Positions 1 to 5,000 of a stretch of 5,000 nucleotides of DNA are shown here, piece after piece. Within the stretch, counting starts at the first letter, position 1; the number at the start of each line of letters is the position of its first letter. The DNA is from Acidimicrobiia bacterium (lineage in GTDB: Bacteria; Actinomycetota; Acidimicrobiia; IMCC26256; JACDBD01): positions 1-5,000 of the forward strand of contig JAPSGP010000260.1 in NCBI GenBank assembly GCA_031177445.1, written 5' to 3'. The position numbers were made by a program, and so were the translations under genes. The notes beneath the pieces are model-generated. The model was not told the DNA's origin. It saw only the letters and a list, made by a program, of their open reading frames with translations, and ran no database searches.

Positions 1-942
1 CGATCGCAGGCGTTCCGGAATCGGCTTGACCTGCGCGGCGAGCGACCACCCGGTGTCGTCGCGGCGGTTTCGGACGACGACGAGCACGAGCACGAGTGCG
101 GCGATGAAGAGATACAGGTCGACGATGGACTGCTCGCGCGACGAGACGTTGGCGAGCACGATGCGTTCGAACACGCCGACGCAGATGCCGCCGATGAGCG
201 TCATCGGCAGCGAATACATGCGGGCGATCAGCGCGACGACGAGCGCGCGCAACAGCAGTGACGGGCCGATCGCGACCGCGCCGGCTGAGACGATGTTGCC
301 CGGTGTCACGCCCAGCAGTGGCGCGACGAGGATGCCCGTGACCGCCGCGAACGCCGCCGCGATCGTCCACACGATCGTGGACGTCCGTTTGACGCTGATC
401 CCGTAGACCCGAGCGGTATCGGCGTTCGAGGACGATGCCCGTACGGCCAGGCCGAACGACGTGCGCGTCATGAACAGGGCGAGGGCGACGATCACCACCG
501 GCGCGACGATGAGCACGACGAGCTCGCGCGGCAACACGACCAGGGAGTCGGTCAGCCGCCACTGACCCGTGAACGGCAACGGGAATCCACCGCCGGCGGT
601 GATCTCGGGCAGGCTGATCCGCAGGAAGAGCAGGAGCTGCGCCACCCCGACCGTCGCGATGAGCAGCACCAGCCGCGGACTGTTGAACAGCCGGCGGACG
701 ACGCTCAGCTCGATCACCATCCCGATGACCGCGGTTGCGACAACGGCAAATGCGAAGGCGAGCCAGTACGGGACGTTGTACTGCACGTGGAACAACGCGA
801 AGAGCGCGACGCCAAAGGCGCCGATCTCGCCTTGGGCGAAGTTCAGGATGCCCGTGCTGCGGTACACGAGCACGAAGCCGGCGGCGAACACCGCGTAGAT
901 GAGGCCGAACACGACGCCGTAGAAGATCGCCTGTTGCGTCAC
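1..942 (-). CDS. livH: LivH-type branched-chain amino acid/amide ABC transporter permease (C-terminus outside window)
   Basis: Inner-membrane permease of the HAAT (LivHMGF-type) ABC importer family; with a LivM partner it would form the channel for solute delivered by the lipoprotein encoded upstream. The frame is open for 314 codons to the window edge. Residues 22-45 carry the LivH hallmark around 'STGILNFAQGEIGAFG'. Several hydrophobic helices follow (about 5-27, 40-80, 90-108, 139-158, 188-210, 222-240, 245-262, 275-290). A cytoplasmic coupling-type loop lies at 159-184 (T-R-T-S-F-G-L-A-V-R-A...G-I). Start: GTG at 942-940, 19 bp after the preceding stop, with no good Shine-Dalgarno; there is no nearby in-frame ATG, GTG or TTG upstream, so coupling to the fusion gene is likely. 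LivH proteins are usually about 290-310 residues. This one continues past its last helix into a polar stretch ending 'QVKPIPERLRS' without a stop, so either the gene ends just outside or it is fused to a LivM domain. The family call is secure; the substrate is unknown. Confidence 0.93.
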   Translation of the reverse strand, partial: MTQQAIFYGVVFGLIYAVFAAGFVLVYRSTGILNFAQGEIGAFGVALFALFHVQYNVPYWLAFAFAVVATAVIGMVIELSVVRRLFNSPRLVLLIATVGVAQLLLFLRISLPEITAGGGFPLPFTGQWRLTDSLVVLPRELVVLIVAPVVIVALALFMTRTSFGLAVRASSSNADTARVYGISVKRTSTIVWTIAAAFAAVTGILVAPLLGVTPGNIVSAGAVAIGPSLLLRALVVALIARMYSLPMTLIGGICVGVFERIVLANVSSREQSIVDLYLFIAALVLVLVVVRNRRDDTGWSLAAQVKPIPERLRS

Positions 943-961
943 GACCAGGCCGAACAGGCGC

Positions 962-3181
962 TCAGCCGCCCTCGCCGCCGAGGAAGACCGCGCGCACGAG
1001 GTCGTCGCGTTCGGCCAACTCCTGCGCGGGCCCCTCGAACCGGATCCGTCCCTTCTCCATGAACACGGCGCGATCGGCGAACGCGAGCGCGACGTTCATG
1101 GACTGTTCGACGACGATCATCGTCTGCCCGCGTTCCTTCAGGTCCTGCACGACGCCGAGCAGTTCTTCCACCACGAGCGGCGCGAGCCCGAGTGACAGCT
1201 CGTCGATCAGCAGGATCTCGGGCTCGTGCACGAGTGCCATGGCCAGGGCAAGCATCTGTTGCTGTCCACCTGACAGCTCGCGCGAGAGCACCGACCTGCG
1301 ATTCTCGAGCACGGGGAACATCGCCAGCACACGATCGATCCTCGTCTGACGCTCGAGACGGCTGATCCTCGTCGTGAGCAGCGACGTGTGCAGGTTCTCG
1401 GCCAGGCTGAGCTCGGGGAAGACGCCCGCGCCGCCGCGCAGCTGCACGATGCCCTGCTGGAATCGAATTTCGGCGTCGACGTATGTGAGGGTGCGGCCGT
1501 TGAGCCGGACGACACCGCGATCGGGGATGCCGAGGCCGCTGATCGCTCGCAGGAGCGTCGATTTCCCGGCTCCGTTGGTCCCGAGGAGTGCGACGACCTC
1601 GCCCCGCGTCACCTCCAGCCCGACATCGAACAGCACCTGCACGGGCCCGTAGCTGTAGTCGAGGTTGTGGATCTGCAACACCGGGATGTCGTCCGGGTGC
1701 GCGCTCATCCGCTGGATCTCCGACTGCTCCTCGAGCAGCTCCTCCACCGCGAGGGAGATGTCGCGCTTCAAGAAACGAGAGCCGTACATGAACAGCAACC
1801 CGCCGATCGTTCCCGCGAACGGTGCGACGATCGTGAGGGCGGTGCGTTCGCCGTGCGCGTCCGAGAGCGCGCCGGCGAGCAAGCCTCCGAAGAACCCGCC
1901 CATCAAGAAGATGAACACCGGCACCAGGGCGAACGCTTGCGTGCGCATGCGGTAGGGAGCGACCGCGCCGACGATCGGCGCGACGCTCACGAACGCCGAG
2001 CTCGTGCAGGCGCTGGCGAGCGCCACTCCGATCAGCAGCAACAATGGTTCCTGCATCCGCACCGCGACGAGCATGCAGGCGCCGTACGCCACGATGAATG
2101 CTCCCGCGAGCCGTACCACGAGCACCGGATTGCGCCGAAACAGCCGGTCGTACGCCAGCCCCGCGATCGGGATCGCGACGATCGATGCGAGCGCCGTCAG
2201 CGAGAGCATCCACCCGCGCGTGTACGCGCCGTAGCCGTAGGACTCCTTGAGCAACAGACTGAGCTGGACCGGCACCGCCACCAGTGCGAAGCCGAGGACA
2301 CCGATTCCGGTGCAGATGTAGTAGAAGGTCTTGATCTTCTTCAACCGCTGATACGCGGTCGACATCGACACCGGCAGCTCGGTACGCGTGGTCGACGGTG
2401 CGAGCACCTCACCGAGCACGATCTCCTGTTCGTAGCGTCCACGCGCCGGCTCCCGCAGCACCAGCGCGAGGATCGCGAGGAACACCGGTGGGATCGCGAG
2501 GATGAGATACGTCCACCGCCAACCCTCGGCGCCACCGGCGGCATCGGCGATCGAGCCGGCGACGAACGGTCCGAGGAGCAGACCGATCGGTTGCGCCATC
2601 CAGTACAGCGAGAACGTGCGCGCGCGGCCCTGAATCGGATACGTGTCGGTGAGCAGCGACGCGAACACCGGCACCGAATAGGCCTGGCCGAACCCGATGC
2701 CGACGCGAGTGCAAAACAATTGGAACGGGTTCACGACCAACCCGTTCAGGGCGGTCGCGACCGCCCACCCGATCGTCGCGATCCACACGATGCGCACTCG
2801 TGACATTCGGTCGGCGAGCCACGCCAACGGCACCGCGCCGAGCACGAGCGCGACGCCCCCGAAGGCGCTGATGCCGATCAGCGTCGTGTCGCTGATGTCG
2901 AGCGTGTCTTGGACGTCCGGTGCGAGCACGCCGCCCGCGGCCCGCTCGAGACCCTCGGCGATCGTGATCAAGCCGAGCACGATCACCATCGACGCGCCGC
3001 CCGCGCGCAACGTGTCGCGCAACGGCATCGGTTTCGCACCCACGCCCGGCAGGAGGTCGTCGGGCAGGACCGTCACCTCGGAGCGCGCCGCCTGCTCCTC
3101 CTGCCGCTTCGCCTCCTCGGCGAGCACCGTGGCCGCGAGTGCAGCCGGGTCCTGGTCGCTTGGTCCCGTCTCGATCGCCAT
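962..3181 (-). CDS. MFS transporter – LivF-like ABC ATPase fusion protein
   Basis: This 739-residue membrane protein joins two transport modules. Residues 1-60 are a polar, charged cytoplasmic N-terminus. Residues about 62-467 form a major facilitator domain with 12 predicted helices (roughly 62-83, 99-122, 131-149, 152-175, 190-213, 224-243, 284-308, 322-343, 353-374, 378-401, 413-438, 448-467). A motif-A-like loop between helices 2 and 3 (LADRMSRVRI, 122-131) recurs weakly in the second half (GLAYDRLFRR, 341-350). A charged helical linker (about 470-497) leads to an ABC ATPase (about 500-735): Walker A GTNGAGKST (534-542), signature LSGGQQQ (636-642), Walker B with catalytic glutamate ILLIDE (656-661), D-loop SLGLAP, and VEQS (691-694) at the switch position, as in LivF (VEQN). 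The Q-loop region differs from LivF (see findings). Start: ATG 3181, 24 bp after the upstream stop, with no strong Shine-Dalgarno. The frame is continuous, so the fusion looks genuine. The ATPase probably powers the HAAT importer; what the MFS half carries is unknown. Confidence 0.93.
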   Translation of the reverse strand: MAIETGPSDQDPAALAATVLAEEAKRQEEQAARSEVTVLPDDLLPGVGAKPMPLRDTLRAGGASMVIVLGLITIAEGLERAAGGVLAPDVQDTLDISDTTLIGISAFGGVALVLGAVPLAWLADRMSRVRIVWIATIGWAVATALNGLVVNPFQLFCTRVGIGFGQAYSVPVFASLLTDTYPIQGRARTFSLYWMAQPIGLLLGPFVAGSIADAAGGAEGWRWTYLILAIPPVFLAILALVLREPARGRYEQEIVLGEVLAPSTTRTELPVSMSTAYQRLKKIKTFYYICTGIGVLGFALVAVPVQLSLLLKESYGYGAYTRGWMLSLTALASIVAIPIAGLAYDRLFRRNPVLVVRLAGAFIVAYGACMLVAVRMQEPLLLLIGVALASACTSSAFVSVAPIVGAVAPYRMRTQAFALVPVFIFLMGGFFGGLLAGALSDAHGERTALTIVAPFAGTIGGLLFMYGSRFLKRDISLAVEELLEEQSEIQRMSAHPDDIPVLQIHNLDYSYGPVQVLFDVGLEVTRGEVVALLGTNGAGKSTLLRAISGLGIPDRGVVRLNGRTLTYVDAEIRFQQGIVQLRGGAGVFPELSLAENLHTSLLTTRISRLERQTRIDRVLAMFPVLENRRSVLSRELSGGQQQMLALAMALVHEPEILLIDELSLGLAPLVVEELLGVVQDLKERGQTMIVVEQSMNVALAFADRAVFMEKGRIRFEGPAQELAERDDLVRAVFLGGEGG

Positions 3182-3195
3182 TACACGATCGCCAT
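3172..3195 (-). repeat. Duplicated translation-start sequence (ATGGCGATCG twice, 14 bp apart) with a four-codon mini-ORF
   Basis: On the minus strand ATGGCGATCG occurs at 3195-3186 and again at 3181-3172, the second copy being the start of the MFS–ABC fusion gene. The first copy opens a mini-ORF, Met-Ala-Ile-Val-stop (3195-3181), whose TAA shares its last A with the ATG of the fusion gene (TAATG). The two copies are 14 bp apart and so in different frames. It may be a chance local duplication or a small coupling element; function is unproven. Confidence 0.45.
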
Positions 3196-3205
3196 CAGCC
3201 GACGG

Positions 3206-4744
3206 TCATGCCGGGATCGGGAAGGGATCGCCCTCCGGGACGATGCAGGTGTCGCCTTCGAACGGCGCCATGTCCTCGGGACACGGGTAGATGAACGTCT
3301 TCCTGAACAGCGCGTTCGGCCCGGTGTACTTGCCGGGGCCGAAGCTCCCGGGGATGGTGAGCCCGCTGTCGAACGCACCGAGTCCCTCGACTGCCTCCGC
3401 CAGGTCTTCGCGGGTTGGGTTCGGACCGGCGGCTTCGACCGCCCGTGCGATGATGCGGACGAAGGCACACATCCCGGTGGTCGCGCCGTACGCAGAGTTG
3501 GTCTCGGGGTCGGTCGCGGTGTACGTCTCCCCACCCGCGGCTTGGTACTCGCGGTTGCACATCTCCGCGAACTCGTTGGGTTCGAAGTCGGGCAACCGGA
3601 ACGCGCCGGTTGGGGCAGGCGAGACGATCACGGTGCCGTCGTAGAGCTCACCGGCGGCTGCGTCGTTGAACACGACGACCTTGCTCGACACGAGGTCAGC
3701 GTTCTGGGCGTGGTACGCGCCTTGGTAGAACTGGATCTGACCGGGCTCCACTCCCTGAGTCACCAACTCGGCGACGTACGAGGGCAGGTTGATTGCGTTC
3801 AGAAGCGGGAACATGACGTCGACACCGTCGGCGATCATCCCCTGCACCGACTCGATCACCCCCGTGGAGCACACGTTGCCGCCGCCGCAGCCCAACGCGT
3901 CGACGCGCACCGGCTCGTGGCCGAGCTCCTCGAGCGTGTCGATCAGTCCCTGCTCGACGATGTCGGGATCGCCGGGTGAGTCCTGCATCACGATCCCGAT
4001 CCTCTTGCCGTCGAGCGTGCCCTGCTCGTCGAGGGTGCGGGCGAGATACTCGAGGCCGTCGGCGGACGAGACAGTCGTCGTGTAGAGGCGGTTGTCGGCG
4101 TCCTCGAGGTCCTCCTGCGTGACGTTGTAGGTCGTCAGGAACATCGTGTCGTGCGCACCGGTGACGCAGGTCGCGCCGCCTTGCCCGCCCCAACCGCTGC
4201 CCGAGAACGCGAAGACCGCGTTGTTGTCTTCGGTCGCCTCGATGCACGCAGCCTGCGCGACCGCGTTCGGGTCCTGGCCCTCCGGTGCGATGGGCGGCGC
4301 CTCCACGAGGCTGAGGTCGAGCCGGCGCCCGTTGATGCCACCACAACGGTCGTTGATGATCTCGACGAACTTCTCCGCCTGGTCGGCAGGATCGCCGATC
4401 GGGATCGCGAACCCGAGGTCCTCGAGATCCTCGAGCGTCACGCGGATGTGCGTGATCGAGATCGAATCCTCGGTGATCCCGTCGTCGGTGGCTTCGGGTG
4501 CTTCCGCCGGCTCCTCGCTCGCCGGCTCGCAGAAGGTCTCGAGCTTGGTGAAGCGGCTCGTCCGGTCGATCTCGAGCTCGGTGACCTCACCCGCCGGCGC
4601 ACCGCCCGTGGTGCCCGTGCCACGGTTGTCGCCGGACGCGCCGTCGTCGCCGTCACCGCTCGAGCACGCCGCGAGGCCGACGACCACCGCGACGCTCAGG
4701 GCCAACCAGCGAACGCACGAACGAGACCCGGTACCTGCGCTCAC
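3206..4744 (-). CDS. ABC transporter substrate-binding lipoprotein, type 1 periplasmic-binding (HAAT/Leu-Ile-Val-binding) family
   Basis: Extracytoplasmic solute receptor, lipid-anchored, 512 residues from the chosen start. Signal peptide: positives at R8 and R12, hydrophobic core 13-23, lipobox L-A-A-C with the lipidated cysteine at 27. A flexible Gly/Asp/Ser/Thr tether (about 28-52) and an acidic segment (about 74-92) follow. The Peripla_BP_6-like fold is recognised by 'TEDSISITHI' (91-100) and by 'IINDRCGGINGRRLDLSLVE' (129-148), the classic INxxGGInGr segment of this family. Later come 'GKRIGIVMQDSPGDPDIVEQ' (246-265), the second-lobe strand, and 'MIADGVDVMFPLLNA' (303-317). Start: GTG at 4744-4742, preceded by an excellent AGGGGGG Shine-Dalgarno; an in-frame ATG at 4795 adds 17 residues but has no comparable site and spoils the short signal-peptide N-region. 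The mature part has ten cysteines besides the anchor, an unusually high number. First gene of the operon. The ligand is probably an amino acid, amide or urea-like compound by family, but cannot be assigned. Confidence 0.93.
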   Translation of the reverse strand: MSAGTGSRSCVRWLALSVAVVVGLAACSSGDGDDGASGDNRGTGTTGGAPAGEVTELEIDRTSRFTKLETFCEPASEEPAEAPEATDDGITEDSISITHIRVTLEDLEDLGFAIPIGDPADQAEKFVEIINDRCGGINGRRLDLSLVEAPPIAPEGQDPNAVAQAACIEATEDNNAVFAFSGSGWGGQGGATCVTGAHDTMFLTTYNVTQEDLEDADNRLYTTTVSSADGLEYLARTLDEQGTLDGKRIGIVMQDSPGDPDIVEQGLIDTLEELGHEPVRVDALGCGGGNVCSTGVIESVQGMIADGVDVMFPLLNAINLPSYVAELVTQGVEPGQIQFYQGAYHAQNADLVSSKVVVFNDAAAGELYDGTVIVSPAPTGAFRLPDFEPNEFAEMCNREYQAAGGETYTATDPETNSAYGATTGMCAFVRIIARAVEAAGPNPTREDLAEAVEGLGAFDSGLTIPGSFGPGKYTGPNALFRKTFIYPCPEDMAPFEGDTCIVPEGDPFPIPA

Positions 4745-4750
4745 GACGTT

Positions 4751-4758
4751 CCCCCCTC
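4751..4758 (-). promoter_or_regulatory. Strong ribosome binding site of the lipoprotein gene
   Basis: On the minus strand the sequence reads AGAGGGGGGAACGTCGTG, a G-rich Shine-Dalgarno match 6-8 bases ahead of GTG at 4744. This spacing decides the start of the substrate-binding lipoprotein in favour of the GTG over the in-frame ATG at 4795. Confidence 0.75.
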
Positions 4759-4836
4759 TTGGTGGGAGCCCCCGCGACCCACGTTGGGGCGTCATGCAAC
4801 CGCACCAGCGCCGCCGCTCCCCTCAGAGGCGCAGCG

Positions 4837-4842
4837 TACAAT
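4837..4842 (+). promoter_or_regulatory. Candidate -10 box (TACAAT) for the tetR-type gene
   Basis: TACAAT differs from the sigma-70-type consensus TATAAT at one base and stands out in a GC-rich region. It would place transcription start near 4849-4850 and give a leader of about 33 nt before the ATG at 4882. The region about 17 bp upstream (around 4814-4819, CCGCTC) does not resemble TTGACA, which is common in actinobacterial promoters but weakens the call. Confidence 0.4.
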
Positions 4843-4854
4843 TCTCCCTTGCAT

Positions 4855-4876
4855 GCAGCCAGAGCGCTCTTGTAGC
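4855..4876. promoter_or_regulatory. Candidate TetR operator, imperfect 22-bp palindrome
   Basis: The centre AGAGCGCTCT (4861-4870) is a perfect 10-bp palindrome. Extending it by six bases each side gives half-sites GCAGCCAGAGC and GCTCTTGTAGC; the second reverse-complements to GCTACAAGAGC, so 8 of 11 positions match per arm. TetR-family dimers typically bind palindromes of about this size close to their own divergent promoter. The site lies between the candidate -10 box and the regulator's ATG, a position suited to autorepression and possibly to control of the opposite operon. Binding by this regulator is inferred. Confidence 0.45.
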
Positions 4877-4881
4877 TCGCC

Positions 4882-5000
4882 ATGACGGCCACGGCCCCGC
4901 CGACACCGACAAGAGAGCGAATCCTCAGCGCCGCGTGGCGGCTCTTCTCGCAGCAAGGCTTCGCCGGCACGACCGTCAGCCAGAGCGAGGCCTCGGCCTC
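4882..5000 (+). CDS. TetR-family transcriptional regulator, N-terminal fragment (runs off window)
   Basis: Only the first 39 codons are in the window. After a short Thr/Pro-rich tail (residues 2-10), the stretch 'TRERILSAAWRLFSQQGFAG' followed by 'TTV' (about 10-32) matches the start of the TetR DNA-binding domain: helix 1 with the I-L-x-A-A-x-x-L-F-x-x-x-G-F-x-x-T-T-V pattern, leading into the helix-turn-helix. Where most members have an isoleucine two residues before the conserved Ala (V-x-x-I-E/A-x-x-A), this one reads V-S-Q-S-E-A-S-A, a small deviation. Start: ATG at 4882; the in-frame TTG upstream at 4870 is followed at once by TAG. There is no convincing Shine-Dalgarno. The gene is divergent from the transport operon across 137 bp, the usual layout for a local repressor, and a palindrome sits just upstream of its start. 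The ligand-binding domain is outside the window, so the effector is unknown. Confidence 0.85.
   Translation, partial: MTATAPPTPTRERILSAAWRLFSQQGFAGTTVSQSEASA

Larger units (their letters stand above)
4745..4881. promoter_or_regulatory. Divergent intergenic control region between the transport operon and the tetR-type gene
   Basis: This 137-bp stretch is the only sizeable non-coding DNA in the window and must hold the start signals for both directions. Seen in it: a TACAAT box on the plus strand (4837-4842), an 8-bp palindrome TGCATGCA (4850-4857), a 10-bp palindrome AGAGCGCTCT (4861-4870), and a G-rich Shine-Dalgarno for the minus-strand lipoprotein gene (4751-4758). I could not find a convincing -35/-10 pair for the minus-strand operon. 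A short possible hairpin, GTGGG (4762-4766) with CCCAC (4778-4782), lies in the presumed leader of the operon but is too weak to call. Confidence 0.7.

Noticed and set aside
939..2213. Minus-strand 424-codon frame overlapping the same gene in another phase
   Set aside because: Arg/Ala-rich product with no motif; it overlaps the strongly supported fusion gene and the permease start. A GC-rich shadow.
1388..2803. Long plus-strand reading frame of 471 codons opposite the MFS–ABC gene
   Set aside because: The product is rich in Arg, His, Glu, Asp and Gln with no recognisable domain, and lies antisense to a gene with clear MFS and ABC motifs. It is a typical high-GC shadow frame.
2909..3979. Plus-strand 356-codon frame across the junction of the fusion and lipoprotein genes
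   Set aside because: It is antisense to two well-supported genes, has shadow-like composition and no recognisable domain.
4762..4782. Possible hairpin GTGGG/CCCAC in the leader of the transport operon
   Set aside because: A stem of only five pairs with an 11-base loop in GC-rich DNA is expected by chance; there is no run of T for a terminator and no riboswitch-like structure.
4745..4795. Longer version of the lipoprotein starting at ATG 4795
   Set aside because: It adds 17 Arg/Gly/Pro-rich residues ahead of a normal signal peptide and lacks a Shine-Dalgarno, while GTG 4744 has an excellent one.
4151..4885. Plus-strand 244-codon frame antisense to the lipoprotein gene
   Set aside because: Low-complexity Arg/Asp/Leu-rich product opposite a clear signal peptide and binding-protein fold. 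Only its last 11 codons (from ATG 4853) are considered separately as a possible short upstream frame.
4653..4970. Minus-strand 105-codon frame crossing the divergent intergenic region
   Set aside because: It is antisense to the TetR start and merges into the lipoprotein N-terminal region in a different phase; there is no domain and no ribosome site.

Overview
The window is high-GC DNA with GC-rich codon third positions, GTG starts and lipoprotein-type solute capture. This points to an actinobacterium. An Acidimicrobiia-like member is possible, because MFS–ABC fusions and LivH-type permeases of this flavour are, as I recall, common there, but that placement is inference. Almost all of the window is one transport operon read on the minus strand, from about 4744 down past position 1. 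A divergent regulator starts at the right-hand edge.

Layout from right to left. A partial TetR-family regulator starts at 4882 on the plus strand and runs off the window. A 137-bp divergent intergenic region (4745-4881) holds a TACAAT -10-like box, a perfect 10-bp palindrome inside a longer imperfect one (candidate operator), and a strong Shine-Dalgarno for the minus-strand operon. Next come a type 1 periplasmic-binding lipoprotein of the branched-chain amino acid/amide (HAAT, Peripla_BP_6) family (4744-3206), then a 739-residue fusion of a 12-helix MFS transporter to a LivF-like ABC ATPase (3181-962), then a LivH-type permease (942 to beyond position 1) that may be the first half of a LivH–LivM fusion. 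Gaps within the operon are only 24 and 19 bp, so co-transcription and translational coupling are likely.

Working model: the lipoprotein captures a small amino-acid- or amide-like solute outside the membrane and delivers it to a HAAT-type channel that includes the LivH-like permease. The LivF-like ATPase at the C-terminus of the fusion supplies one of the two nucleotide-binding domains. LivM and LivG equivalents are not in the window and would be expected just left of position 1. The most unusual element is the covalent joining of a complete MFS carrier to that ATPase, which places two normally independent transport systems in one polypeptide. The substrate cannot be read from the sequence. 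The TetR protein probably controls the operon, itself, or both through the palindrome. No RNA gene, mobile element, CRISPR array or terminator was seen.
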